A stretch of 57,321 nt of DNA from Nocardia miyunensis NBRC 108239 (GCF_001613065.1 NZ_BDBQ01000049.1:1-57321); one strand, 5' to 3'; positions 16,647-24,563 are shown, counted from the stretch's first letter. Translations and numbers: made by a program. Notes: a model not told the origin generated them from the letters alone.

Positions 16647-17141
16647 ATGAATTCCCCCGATGCGCTTGTGCGCGCAGATCCCCAGATCACAAACCCCGAC
16701 GTGTACCAAGACGAAGCGCCGGACTACACGCGCCCCGATATCGCTGCCGCCGCCGTCCGCCGCCTCCTCGAATTCGTAGGGGCGTGGGGCGACGGAGTGA
16801 TCGATGAAGCGGTCGTCGTCCGCCAGCAGACTGCCCCAGATGCGTTGGGCGGCGGCATGATCGAGATGCTCGGCATCCATCGCCTGTACGCCCGCGACAT
16901 CGAGGGAATCGCCCGCCTGGTGCTCACGCACCTGGAAGCGACCGGCGAGGCCGCGACAGTCCAGTACGGCGTCCAGTGGACTGACCCGCACGGCATCGTC
17001 CACGTCGACCCGGCCAGCAGCCGCGACACCGCCATCGATTCGGCGCAATCCCTTCGCGCTGTGCAGGTTCGGCAGAACCGCACCCCCGACGCCCGCGTGA
17101 AGGTGTGCGCGGTCGGCCCGTGGCGCAACGCCTCCGACTGA
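16647..17141 (+). CDS. Leader-controlled phage hypothetical protein
   Basis: 164 aa. Segments include ARDIEGIARLVLTHLEATGE and VQYGVQWTDPHGIVHVDPAS; the latter strand-rich part, with VRQNRTPDARVKVCAVGPW, resembles small phage proteins that precede DUF2303 genes. No firm domain call. Followed by a strong terminator hairpin. Confidence 0.65.
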   Translation: MNSPDALVRADPQITNPDVYQDEAPDYTRPDIAAAAVRRLLEFVGAWGDGVIDEAVVVRQQTAPDALGGGMIEMLGIHRLYARDIEGIARLVLTHLEATGEAATVQYGVQWTDPHGIVHVDPASSRDTAIDSAQSLRAVQVRQNRTPDARVKVCAVGPWRNASD

Positions 17142-17163
17142 TCTGCACCGCACCCGTCGACCA

Positions 17164-17192
17164 TGCGCCCAGCCGGAACCCGGCTGGGCGCA
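17164..17192 (+). terminator. Strong GC hairpin
   Basis: Perfect 13-bp stem TGCGCCCAGCCGG / CCGGCTGGGCGCA with an AAC loop, 22 bp after the stop of the preceding gene. Confidence 0.7.
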
Positions 17193-17260
17193 CTCGGCAG
17201 GAAAGAAGCTCCCAGCCACCAACCCCGCCCAATCCATCCCATCGAACAGGAGCAATCCCG

Positions 17261-17629
17261 TTGACCGACAACACAACCGACGACCAGGACGCCCGCATGC
17301 GGCCGTTCGTGGACTGGCTGACCGAACTGCGCAAGGGCGCAGTGGCCGCCGAGCTGACCCAGAAACTGCATGAGCTGGTCGGTGCGGTCCAGGCCACCGG
17401 CAAGGACGGCACTATCCAGCTCACCATCAAGGTCGGCGTCCACAAGAAGACCAATGCCCTGATGGTCGATGACCGCGTGGCCGCGAAAGTGCCTGCGCCG
17501 GACCGCAAATCGTCCCTCTACTTCGTGGACAACGACGGCAACTTGGTCCGCAACGACCCGAATCAGCTGTCGTTCTCCAGCATCCGCGCCGTCGATTCCG
17601 ACCAGACCCGAGAGGCCAAACGCGCATGA
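17261..17629 (+). CDS. Phage hypothetical protein upstream of DUF2303
   Basis: 122 aa from TTG 17261, preceded by AGGAGCAATCCCG. VDWLTELRKGAVAAELTQKL and GKDGTIQLTIKVGVHKKTN suggest a small beta-rich protein. In many siphophages a protein of this size and sequence type sits directly before the DUF2303 gene and overlaps it by 4 bp, as here. Confidence 0.65.
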   Translation: MTDNTTDDQDARMRPFVDWLTELRKGAVAAELTQKLHELVGAVQATGKDGTIQLTIKVGVHKKTNALMVDDRVAAKVPAPDRKSSLYFVDNDGNLVRNDPNQLSFSSIRAVDSDQTREAKRA

Positions 17630-18474
17630 CCACCCCGACATCCTCCACCGACGCGGCAGCGGTCATCGCCACCGCGCAGGACGTAGCCCGCTACGACCAG
17701 GACCTCTACCCCGACACGGACAAGATCCACGTCAACGTGACCCGCGACGGCGAACGCGTCGACGCCAAGTCGTATGAGCTGTACCTCGCCGAGCCCCGCC
17801 GACCGCGCGGCGATTCGACCGTCACCGATGTCGACAGCTTCGCGACGATGCTCCGGCAGAGCGACCACCAGGGCGCGTTCATCTTCGCCGACCAGCCGCA
17901 CGCGACCCTCACCGCGGTCGTGAACTTCGAGAGCTGGCGCGATCACCGCGTGAAGCTGACTCTGGTGCTGTCGGACCAGTTCCAGCGGTGGCAGCTGATG
18001 AACGGGCAACTGCTCGGGCAGGAAGGGTTCGCCGAGTTCATCGAGGACAACCTGGCCGACATCACCGACCCGGCCGCCGCCGACATGCTGGAGATGGTCC
18101 AGAACATCGTGGCCACCACGAACATGGATTTCCAGTCGGGGTTCCGGATCGACTCGGGCAGCGTGCAATTCATGTTCGTGGAGAACACGGAGGCTCGCGC
18201 CGGTCGCGGCGGCGAACTCGAGGTGCCCAAGACATTCGACATCGCCATCCCCGTGTGGCGCGGCGGCCCACTGGTGCCGATGCGGGCGAGTCTGCGATAT
18301 CGAGTCAACAAGACCGGTCTGCTGCTCGGCTTCAAAATCGCGCAGCTCGAGGAATACCAGCGGCAGGCGTTCGACTCCGCCGTCCACGATCTGATCGACT
18401 CCGTCGATCTGGACGAGCTGGGGCACGTACTCGTGAACGGCCCGGCCCCGGCCGCGATCACCCCGCTGTCCTGA
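17626..18474 (+). CDS. DUF2303 (YfdQ-like) phage protein
   Basis: 282 aa. FATMLRQSDHQGAFIFADQ, then HATLTAVVNFESW, WRDHRVKLTLVLSDQFQRW, FAEFIEDNLADITDP and SGSVQFMFVENTEARAG are the expected DUF2303 blocks. The family is widespread in prophages (YfdQ of prophage CPS-53) with no proven activity, although it sits with replication and recombination genes. Confidence 0.78.
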   Translation: MTTPTSSTDAAAVIATAQDVARYDQDLYPDTDKIHVNVTRDGERVDAKSYELYLAEPRRPRGDSTVTDVDSFATMLRQSDHQGAFIFADQPHATLTAVVNFESWRDHRVKLTLVLSDQFQRWQLMNGQLLGQEGFAEFIEDNLADITDPAAADMLEMVQNIVATTNMDFQSGFRIDSGSVQFMFVENTEARAGRGGELEVPKTFDIAIPVWRGGPLVPMRASLRYRVNKTGLLLGFKIAQLEEYQRQAFDSAVHDLIDSVDLDELGHVLVNGPAPAAITPLS

Positions 18475-18482
18475 CCTGTTCT

Positions 18483-18512
18483 CCGGCGGCCCCTCCTCGT
18501 TGGGGCCGCCGG
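18483..18512 (+). terminator. GC hairpin after the DUF2303 gene
   Basis: Perfect 11-bp stem CCGGCGGCCCC / GGGGCCGCCGG, 8-nt loop. Confidence 0.65.
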
Positions 18513-18533
18513 ACCACACGAGAGCCAAACACC

Positions 18534-18725
18534 GTGAATCCGAACGATTTCAGCCGCCGGGTCACCGGCGGCGTGCAAGAACCCAACGCCCAATCGCGGC
18601 AGTTCGCACGCGGCTGCCGCGACACCTTCAACGCCCTGGTAGCGGAGGGATTCTCCGAACCCCAGGCCCTGCACATCATCGGCGTGATGATCAGCGCCAA
18701 CGGTCGGCGGGGCGATACCCCGTGA
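18534..18725 (+). CDS. Small phage protein
   Basis: 63 aa from GTG 18534. RGCRDTFNALVAEGFSEPQA and LHIIGVMISANGRRG suggest a short helical protein. First gene after a terminator hairpin; overlaps the next gene by 4 bp. Confidence 0.55.
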   Translation: MNPNDFSRRVTGGVQEPNAQSRQFARGCRDTFNALVAEGFSEPQALHIIGVMISANGRRGDTP

Positions 18726-19063
18726 CCGATATCAGCGACCACCTGGACGCACTGCACGCGGACCCGTCCCCGGTGGCGCGCATCGTGTCCCGCCTCCTGG
18801 ATGACGTGACCGGCCGCAACGGCTGGGACGGCGAATGGGAAGCGATGGACTCCGACACCCAGGCCGAGATCCTGACGGACTGGCAGCAGATCGTGAACGA
18901 CGTCCTGGCCGAAGCCGACACCACCGTCTCCCCCACCGGCATGGTCCGCGTCTACGTCCACCCCTCCGGCGGTGACCGCGAGCGCATGGCCGCCGAGGTG
19001 CGGACCGTAATCGCCGCGCTGACACAGGCTTTCGTACCGGCCGCCGAATCGAACCCGTCGTGA
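18722..19063 (+). CDS. Phage hypothetical acidic protein
   Basis: 113 aa, GTG start. Acidic and helical (HLDALHADPSPVARIVSRLL, then DTQAEILTDWQQIVNDVLAE). No recognised domain. Part of a tight run of small co-translated genes to 20584. Confidence 0.55.
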   Translation: MTDISDHLDALHADPSPVARIVSRLLDDVTGRNGWDGEWEAMDSDTQAEILTDWQQIVNDVLAEADTTVSPTGMVRVYVHPSGGDRERMAAEVRTVIAALTQAFVPAAESNPS

Positions 19064-19290
19064 TCATCACGTTCTGGTTCGCGATCACCCTGACCATCAT
19101 CTTCGTCGGCCTGGCGAGTCTCGGGCGACTCGTCACCGACACGTTCCTCGGCGACACCCTCCTACCCCTGATCGTCCTGGCGGCCGTCCTCGCGTTGGCC
19201 GTCTGGTCGGTGTTCGTCGGCTGGTTCGCCCTCCACTCCATCGGCGCCGTATCCGCGGTACGGATCACTCCCCTCGAAAGGAATCTCTGA
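19060..19290 (+). CDS. Two-TM small membrane protein
   Basis: 76 aa, GTG start. TM1 about 3-20 (ITFWFAITLTIIFVGLASL) and TM2 about 34-55 (LIVLAAVLALAVWSVFVGW). Co-translated with both neighbours. Could be a small regulatory or exclusion protein; function unknown. Confidence 0.6.
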   Translation: MIITFWFAITLTIIFVGLASLGRLVTDTFLGDTLLPLIVLAAVLALAVWSVFVGWFALHSIGAVSAVRITPLERNL

Positions 19291-19400
19291 TGCTGGAACA
19301 CCTGTTGCGGTACTGGTTCGGCCATCACCCGATCGGCACCCTCGAGCAGCATGTCCCCGTCTACCAGACCCCGATCCTGTTCGAGCAGCCATGGGGATGA
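19290..19400 (+). CDS. Very short phage protein
   Basis: 36 aa (MLEHLLRYWFGHHPIGTLEQ, then HVPVYQTPILFEQPWG). ATG 19290 follows AAAGGAATCTCTG and overlaps the previous stop; its own stop overlaps the next start (ATGGGGATGA). The tight packing supports translation, but the function is unknown. Confidence 0.5.
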   Translation: MLEHLLRYWFGHHPIGTLEQHVPVYQTPILFEQPWG

Positions 19401-19738
19401 ACTCACCGAAAATGGTGGCGTACCTGCTGATCCCGGTCGTGTTCGCGGCCGGGGCAGCGGCAGCGCTGGCGAGCTGCACCAGCCTGAACCAGGACACGCA
19501 CGCGAATTGCCTTGTGCTGTCCAGGGACCGGCTGATCGAAAAGGGCACGTCCGGTCAGAAGCGCGTCACGACCAGCTGCGGCACGTTCGCGGTGGAAGAC
19601 AACATCACCAGCGGATTCAACTCCTACGACGTGTTCATGTCGCTGGAGCCCGGCCACCGCTACGACATCCGCACCGGCGGGTACCGACTCGGGCCGCTGT
19701 CCTCGTTCCCCACCGTCATCAAGGTGACCCCACGATGA
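19391..19738 (+). CDS. Putative phage lipoprotein
   Basis: 115 aa from ATG 19391 (19397 also possible). An N-terminal hydrophobic segment (MVAYLLIPVVFAAGAAAALASC) ends in a lipobox-like LASC. The rest is a small beta-rich domain (CGTFAVEDNITSGFNSYDVF, then YDIRTGGYRLGPL). Similar small proteins with this pattern are frequent in Gordonia and Mycobacterium phages. Possibly surface-located. Confidence 0.6.
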   Translation: MGMNSPKMVAYLLIPVVFAAGAAAALASCTSLNQDTHANCLVLSRDRLIEKGTSGQKRVTTSCGTFAVEDNITSGFNSYDVFMSLEPGHRYDIRTGGYRLGPLSSFPTVIKVTPR

Positions 19739-19950
19739 CCACCGAACCGCGCTGCCGATGCCTGCACACCGCACACCAGCACTCCGCGATCTTCGGTGTG
19801 TGCCGCGCACCCGCCGCGTACGCGGGCCTCGCCGGTATGGCCCCGATCACCGGCCGGATCTGCCTGTGCGGCGAATACGAGCCCGAGAGCGGTCCGCGTC
19901 TCGGCTGGCGGGAACGGATCGCGCGCATCTTCCGGCGGGTGATCCGGTGA
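19735..19950 (+). CDS. Small Cys-rich phage protein
   Basis: 71 aa. CRCLHTAHQHSAIFGVC and ICLCGEYEPESG suggest a zinc-binding knuckle; basic C-terminus (RIARIFRRVIR). Overlaps neighbours by 4 bp on both sides. Confidence 0.55.
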   Translation: MTTEPRCRCLHTAHQHSAIFGVCRAPAAYAGLAGMAPITGRICLCGEYEPESGPRLGWRERIARIFRRVIR

Positions 19951-20198
19951 GCCGCCCCCGTACGCCGGCCAAATTCCCGCGCATGAAGTGGCGGGGAGCG
20001 AAGCGCCGGTTCCGGCGCGGCGGGATCATCCTGGGCCGGGAGATTCGCGTTCGGCTCGCCCCGGATGAATGCGTGGTCGCGATCCGAGACGGGCAATGGC
20101 AGTGCCTCCGTACCGATCCCGCCCACACGGCCACCGAGCAGCACCAGACGTTCCCGGCTCGCCTGAACCTGGCCGGACAGCTCGGGAGCCGATCGTGA
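19947..20198 (+). CDS. Small basic phage protein
   Basis: 83 aa from GTG 19947. Strongly basic N-terminal half (MKWRGAKRRFRRGG), then LAPDECVVAIRDGQWQCLRT. Could bind nucleic acid; no domain recognised. Confidence 0.55.
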   Translation: MSRPRTPAKFPRMKWRGAKRRFRRGGIILGREIRVRLAPDECVVAIRDGQWQCLRTDPAHTATEQHQTFPARLNLAGQLGSRS

Positions 20199-20584
20199 CC
20201 GTCATCGAATTCAGACCGCGCCGCGGCCCCGGCCAACATCCGGACGACGTGAGCCCGTCCGGGCTGTGGTGGCTGTCGTTCGTCGACCCCTCCACGTCGG
20301 CACCGCTCGACCAGCAGCGGCCCGGCGGCAGCGGATTCCTCGGCGCCTGCATCGTGCACGGCCCCACGTTCATCGAGGCCGTGAAGAACTCGCACCTGAT
20401 CGGCTGCAACCCTGGTGGCGCACTCATGGCCATCCCCACCAACCGGCCACCACACCGCCTGTGGATCGGCCGACTACTCACCGCGGCCGACATCGACCAC
20501 CTGGAGGCGACCGAGGCCGGACTCACCGCCGGACAGACAGCCAATTATCTGGGCAGGGAACTCTGGACACGGAAGTACGGCTGA
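20195..20584 (+). CDS. Phage hypothetical protein
   Basis: 129 aa, GTG start, last of the overlapping early run. SGLWWLSFVDPSTSAPLDQQ, FLGACIVHGPTFIEAVKNSH and GGALMAIPTNRPPHRLWIGR resemble a small actinophage family I know only as hypothetical. Followed by a very strong hairpin. Confidence 0.6.
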   Translation: MTVIEFRPRRGPGQHPDDVSPSGLWWLSFVDPSTSAPLDQQRPGGSGFLGACIVHGPTFIEAVKNSHLIGCNPGGALMAIPTNRPPHRLWIGRLLTAADIDHLEATEAGLTAGQTANYLGRELWTRKYG

Positions 20585-20600
20585 AGACCGAGAGGATACG

Positions 20601-20637
20601 ACTGTGGGGACGATGCCGTTGGCATCGTCCCCACAGT
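20601..20637. terminator. 17-bp perfect stem hairpin (bidirectional)
   Basis: ACTGTGGGGACGATGCC / GGCATCGTCCCCACAGT with a GTT loop. It ends the early run on the plus strand and abuts the tRNA-like fragment on the minus strand. Confidence 0.8.
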
Positions 20638-20646
20638 CCAAGTCAA

Positions 20647-20676
20647 TCGGCTGCTCTACCGCTGAGCTACAAGCCC
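20647..20676 (-). pseudogene. tRNA 5'-half remnant
   Basis: Minus strand reads GGGCTTG-TA-GCTC-AGCGGTA-GAGC-A-GCCGA: acceptor strand, D-arm with a 4-bp stem, and the 5' side of an anticodon stem. The following bases (TTGACTTGGACT) do not complete the anticodon stem; the 17-bp hairpin follows instead, so the 3' half is missing. Confidence 0.6.
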
Positions 20677-20681
20677 TCGAA

Positions 20682-20719
20682 GTGGACCAGGTGGGATTCG
20701 AACCCACGACCTGCCGAAC
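20682..20719 (-). pseudogene. tRNA 3'-half remnant
   Basis: Minus strand has a perfect T-arm (GTGGG-TTCGAAT-CCCAC) followed by CTGGTCC-A, an acceptor 3' strand. No matching GGACCAG 5' acceptor strand is found upstream, and I could not fold a convincing anticodon arm from 20720-20790. It may be a class II-like degraded tRNA or a leftover of an insertion. Confidence 0.55.
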
Positions 20720-20968
20720 AGTGGATTACATGATTCGACTCGTTGAGCCGCAACCGTTTCCAGCCGCGCTCGGTAACCCTCCGTAACCCAGTATAGCGGA
20801 GTGTGTGCGCCCTGTCTTTCAGGTCTACCGCGACCTCCCCTGCACCCCGGGACCATTCAGCCCCCAGCGCGCACGCCATCGGTTTCCACGTCCGAAACCT
20901 CGTGCCAGCAACCACTGTTCTGGGTGGCCTCGATACCGAAAACCGTTCTGCTGGAGCACAATGCAGAG

Positions 20969-22096
20969 ATGCTCGATCAACGCCAACTCTGCTCATGCCA
21001 CGATCCGGAGACCGAAGTCCTCACAAGGCATGGGTGGCTCCCGTTCCCAGCGCTCACGATGGAGAATGAGCTGGCGACGGTAGATCCCGAATCCCGCGAG
21101 GTCACGTTCGAGCGGCCGCTTCGCGTCGTCGCCAAACGCTATACCGGCGATCTTTGCCGTGTGTCGAATACCTCGAAAGACTTTGCGGTCACGCCAGACC
21201 ACCACATGCTCGTCCGGAAGTGGAACGAACGCTACCGCCGCCTCGATGACCGATACAGCTTCGTGAATATGGCCGACATTGGTTGGTACTCCGGCCTGAT
21301 GGCAAGCGTCCACCAGGCTGGCGGCACGGAGAGCTACACCATACCTGGTATCCCCGGCTACAAGCGGGCCAGCCAGCGCGAAGACCTCACCGTCTCCATG
21401 CCAGCCTGTCTTCGGTTCCTCGGCATCTATCTCGCCGAAGGCACGATGATCAAGCCGACAGGTAAGTCTCCGAACAAGATACAAATCGCAGCGTTCAAGG
21501 ATCGCGAGAAGACATTCGTGCGCGCGGTTCTCTCCGAGCTGGGCGTCCGCGCCTGCGAATTACGTGACCGCTTCACCTTCGAGAACGGCCGCATCTATCG
21601 GCACCTCGAGGGACTCGGATTGAAGGGCGTGCACGCGGCCGACAAGTTTGTTCCCCGGTTCGTCTTCGAGCAGTCGTCTGAGTCGATCGAAGAGCTTCTA
21701 CGCGGGCATCGGGAAGGCGATGGATCGTTGCAGAACGACGCGTGGACCCATCACACGACCTCGCCGCAACTGGCCGATGACTTGCAGGAGTTGGCGTTCC
21801 TCGCTGGCTATAAGACCGGCCGTAGTGTGCGTGCGCCGCGCGTCGCCGTCATGCGGGATGGCCGAGAGGTTCGAGGCAAGCGACCTGAATACTCGGTGCG
21901 TGCACTCAAGGGGTCGCAATCGTCGATCGAGCGGAACAAGGAAGTTTCCAGCGGGGCGTACGACGGCATGGTCTACTCCGCCGAGGTATCGACGTTCCAT
22001 ACACTCGTCACCCGCCGAAACGGCCGCATACTGATCTCAGGGAGTTGCACCCACAACGCGCCAGCTCGATCGACCATGGGGCGGACGCCTCAGTAA
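20969..22096 (+). CDS. Hint (intein-fold) protein with LAGLIDADG homing endonuclease
   Basis: 375 aa from ATG 20969; the frame is open back to GTG 20801. It begins MLDQRQLCS-CHDPETEVLTRHGW: Cys plus the DxETEVLT block is an intein N-terminal splicing motif. DFAVTPDHHMLVRK matches block B. Two LAGLIDADG-like motifs follow (FLGIYLAEGTM about residue 153; LLRGHREGDGS about 246). The end, STFHTLVTRRNGRILISGSC, is the C-terminal splicing block with Ser where Asn is usual. The flanks (9 and 17 aa) match no protein I recognise, so it is either a free-standing homing element or an intein whose host gene is lost. Confidence 0.75.
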   Translation: MLDQRQLCSCHDPETEVLTRHGWLPFPALTMENELATVDPESREVTFERPLRVVAKRYTGDLCRVSNTSKDFAVTPDHHMLVRKWNERYRRLDDRYSFVNMADIGWYSGLMASVHQAGGTESYTIPGIPGYKRASQREDLTVSMPACLRFLGIYLAEGTMIKPTGKSPNKIQIAAFKDREKTFVRAVLSELGVRACELRDRFTFENGRIYRHLEGLGLKGVHAADKFVPRFVFEQSSESIEELLRGHREGDGSLQNDAWTHHTTSPQLADDLQELAFLAGYKTGRSVRAPRVAVMRDGREVRGKRPEYSVRALKGSQSSIERNKEVSSGAYDGMVYSAEVSTFHTLVTRRNGRILISGSCTHNAPARSTMGRTPQ

Positions 22097-22099
22097 TAA

Positions 22100-23059
22100 T
22101 CAGTCACGGCCAGCGCTTCCACTGGGCTTGCTAGTCAGGCGAAACGCTCTGCCGCTCTGCCGCTTTCGCTCAAGGCCTGACTTTGGTGTGCTGGACACTC
22201 TGTGTTGCGGCACAATCGCGGCCTGCTTCAGCGCAGCCTCCACCAGCGCCTGATACTGCTTCGGACGCTCTGACTCAGGCATCTGCGTCACGAACCGTTC
22301 AGCGGTAAGGAGATAACTCTGCACGAGGGGCTGCTCGAAGTAGTACCGCACTTGGTCCTGCGTTGAGGAATTCAACCGGATGAACGTCTGCGCGATATAG
22401 CCGCCCGTCGCCGTACCGACCGCCGCCACGATCGCCGCAGAGTACTTGGTCGCGGCCTGGTCCGCTGCCACCGCAATCCAGAACCCAGCGGCAACGATTC
22501 CCAACCCGATTATCATCGCCGCGATGCTGATCCAATGCGAGGTCGAGCCTTGCGTACGCGCCTGAGCGTCGTAGGCATCCATTTGTTTTCTGTTGGCTTG
22601 AATCAACCCCAAAAGATCATTCGGCCCGTGGATGTCCTTTATTGCTGACTCAAGCTCGGCCCTGGCCTGTATCAGCTCAATCTGACGGCGACGGATACTA
22701 GCCTCGACTTTCGCTATTGCTCCCACCCCGAGGGCGAGGCCGGCAAAACTGGGATAGACCCAGGTCATCCACACACTCCGGTGCGCTTCGCTGGGATACA
22801 TTGTGGTGGCAACCACCACGATCGCAGCCATGCCGATACCACCGGCCAGCGTCAACGTGGACAACAGCCGCATCCGCATTTCAACGACCCACACCGGTTT
22901 TCGAGACCTACGCCTCATGCCCCTGGTAGAGCGACCCCGTCTCGGGACGGCAGGCTGTCGCGGACTGCTCGGTAAAGCCGTCACCGGTGAATCTTCGACC
23001 AAATCGTCACCAGATGCCTGGACCGTATCCATCGAAACCCCATATCCGAGATGATTCAA
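22100..23059 (-). CDS. Four-TM membrane protein, TRADD-N-associated-TM-like
   Basis: 319 aa, minus strand against the phage flow. A basic N-terminal cytosolic region (to about 60) precedes two TM segments (68-90, 97-118), a charged coiled-coil (RRRQIELIQARAELESAIKD, 123-142), then two more TMs (about 176-198 and 206-229). SYLLTAERFVTQMPESER follows. The arrangement and the phrases LIQANRKQMDAYD and YYFEQPLVQSYLLTAER recall the TRADD-N-associated 2-TM family seen in bacterial conflict systems. Probably expressed in the lysogen. Confidence 0.6.
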   Translation of the reverse strand: MNHLGYGVSMDTVQASGDDLVEDSPVTALPSSPRQPAVPRRGRSTRGMRRRSRKPVWVVEMRMRLLSTLTLAGGIGMAAIVVVATTMYPSEAHRSVWMTWVYPSFAGLALGVGAIAKVEASIRRRQIELIQARAELESAIKDIHGPNDLLGLIQANRKQMDAYDAQARTQGSTSHWISIAAMIIGLGIVAAGFWIAVAADQAATKYSAAIVAAVGTATGGYIAQTFIRLNSSTQDQVRYYFEQPLVQSYLLTAERFVTQMPESERPKQYQALVEAALKQAAIVPQHRVSSTPKSGLERKRQSGRAFRLTSKPSGSAGRD

Positions 23060-23192
23060 CGCTGCGACGAACTCCTATACATCGCCATATCCTGCTGTGC
23101 GTTACGCCTCACTTCAGCCGCTGCACCTCGTCCTCTTACCGTTCATCAGGTGAAGATCACCGTTAGCTCTGCGTACAAGGTCAGTGCGTCCG

Positions 23193-23696
23193 ATGACTGA
23201 TGGGAAACGCCGCCGCGGCAACGCTTCCCCGGCTCCGGACACGATGGCAAAGCAGCAACGCTGCCTCGATCTGGCTGTCCGGGGCCTCACGTACGCGGAG
23301 ATCGCCGAGGAAGAGGGTTACGCGGGTGAGTCGGGGGCACGCGCCGCTGTGCACGCTGCGTTGAAGCGGGCGGCCACGTCGGCGGCGGAGACGGTGCGGC
23401 CGTTGATGATCGCCCGCGCGGAACAGCTGTGGACGCACGGGTTCGGGGTGATGCTCGAGGGTCGTGACGAGCGGGATATCGACAAGTTCGTGAAGGGCGC
23501 CAGCGTCGCGGACAAGGCCCTGGCCCGCCTGGTGCGCCTGCACGGCTTGGACCAGGTGCCAGCGGTGCAGGTGACCGTAGAGGGTGCGCCGGATCTGGCG
23601 CAGCTGAAGCGGGAGTTCGCGGAGCTGCTGGACGGTGCCGGCGGGGATGTCGTGGACGGGGAGGTGGTCGACGGCGACGCGCCGGATGGTGAATGA
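23193..23696 (+). CDS. HTH protein, candidate terminase small subunit
   Basis: 167 aa from ATG 23193 (GTG 23184 possible). A helix-turn-helix-like segment RGLTYAEIAEEEGYAGESGA is followed by a helical region and an acidic tail rich in Asp, Gly and Val (GGDVVDGEVVDGDAPDGE). Size and layout fit a small terminase, which would bind the pac/cos site, but the large subunit lies 4.6 kb downstream with leader-controlled genes between, so this is tentative. Confidence 0.5.
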   Translation: MTDGKRRRGNASPAPDTMAKQQRCLDLAVRGLTYAEIAEEEGYAGESGARAAVHAALKRAATSAAETVRPLMIARAEQLWTHGFGVMLEGRDERDIDKFVKGASVADKALARLVRLHGLDQVPAVQVTVEGAPDLAQLKREFAELLDGAGGDVVDGEVVDGDAPDGE

Positions 23697-23790
23697 CGGT
23701 GCGCTGCCTACTGATTCGGGTGGGCGCGACCTGGGGGAAGTCTCCGGATTTTCGGGGGTAGACCGGGCGACTGCCTACCACAATCACCTA

Positions 23791-23866
23791 TTGACTACAC
23801 ACATGTGAGTGTGTATTGTCAGTGGTGTTCGACGGATTCAGCCGTCACTTTCCCGGAAGGAACCGG
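23791..23866 (+). promoter_or_regulatory. Promoter-operator-leader cassette (copy 3)
   Basis: -35 TTGACT (23791-23796), 17-bp spacer, -10 TATTGT (23814-23819). Operator TACACAC-ATGTGA-GTGTGTA (23796-23815). Hairpin I GACGG-ATTCAG-CCGTC 23831-23846; hairpin II CCGG-AAGGAA-CCGG 23853-23866; ATG 23870. A CTGCCTACC motif lies just upstream (23771-23779). Confidence 0.88.
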
Positions 23867-23869
23867 ACT

Positions 23870-24004
23870 ATGCGCAACCCCAACAACACCCAGCGACAGC
23901 AGGGAACGTGGCTGTTCGACGCCCTGATCCTGATCGTCGCCGGGACCATTTCCATGCTGGTCGTGACCGGCCTGCTGCTGGCCTGGGCCGCCGTCGCCCT
24001 CTAG
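23870..24004 (+). CDS. Single-TM small membrane protein
   Basis: 44 aa: a polar start (MRNPNNTQRQQG) and one TM helix (LFDALILIVAGTISMLVVTG). Starts 4 nt after hairpin II, so translation is well supported. Two strong terminators follow. Confidence 0.7.
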   Translation: MRNPNNTQRQQGTWLFDALILIVAGTISMLVVTGLLLAWAAVAL

Positions 24005-24023
24005 GCCACCCGCCCCCGAGACT

Positions 24024-24096
24024 CCCCGCGCGCTGGCCCCGCGCGGGGACACCGGCCGCCGGGCGTGCCTCCCATCCCCAGCCACGCCCGGCGGCC
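24024..24096 (+). terminator. Two tandem GC hairpins
   Basis: Hairpin A: CCCCGCGCG / CGCGCGGGG (24024-24048, 7-nt loop). Hairpin B: a perfect 14-bp stem GGCCGCCGGGCGTG / CACGCCCGGCGGCC (24054-24096, 15-nt loop). They separate the small membrane gene from the next operon. Confidence 0.7.
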
Positions 24097-24155
24097 ACCC
24101 ATTCACCAAACCAGCACCCGCGCACCGCATCCCCGCGCCCGCCGACAGGAGTCCC

Positions 24156-24563
24156 ATGACCATCATCAACGCCGGAAGCCACATCGCCCCCACCCAGCCG
24201 GACGAAGGCTGGACCAACACCCGCGAGAAAGCCGCCCAGTACGCGCGAGAGTGGTTCTGGGACCAGATAACCCGCGACGGCTTCACGGACATCGAGTTCG
24301 TGGACACCGGCCGGGAGGACGAGGGCCGCTGGGTGTTCGAGGTCAGACACAAGATCACCGGAGTCGTGGTCGAAATCGAACAGCACGGCATCGACAACCT
24401 GGACGCCTACCGCAAACGGCACCTGTTCACGCCGCGCGTCTACTGGAACGGCTCCAGCAGCGCCAACCCGCGCCTGGAGGACTTCGCCGCAGACGGTTTC
24501 GAACCCGTCATGACGTACCGCCGCACGGCCGCCGCGACCGAGAACACGGAGGCCCGGCGGTGA
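24156..24563 (+). CDS. Phage hypothetical protein
   Basis: 135 aa, ATG after GACAGGAGTCCC. TREKAAQYAREWFWDQITRD and GRWVFEVRHKITGVVVEIEQ suggest an alpha/beta fold. Co-translated with the next gene (4-bp overlap). No family recognised. Confidence 0.6.
   Translation: MTIINAGSHIAPTQPDEGWTNTREKAAQYAREWFWDQITRDGFTDIEFVDTGREDEGRWVFEVRHKITGVVVEIEQHGIDNLDAYRKRHLFTPRVYWNGSSSANPRLEDFAADGFEPVMTYRRTAAATENTEARR

Noticed and set aside
20581..20800. A complete working tRNA gene
   Set aside because: Neither fragment has both acceptor strands or an anticodon arm that pairs; only remnants can be supported.
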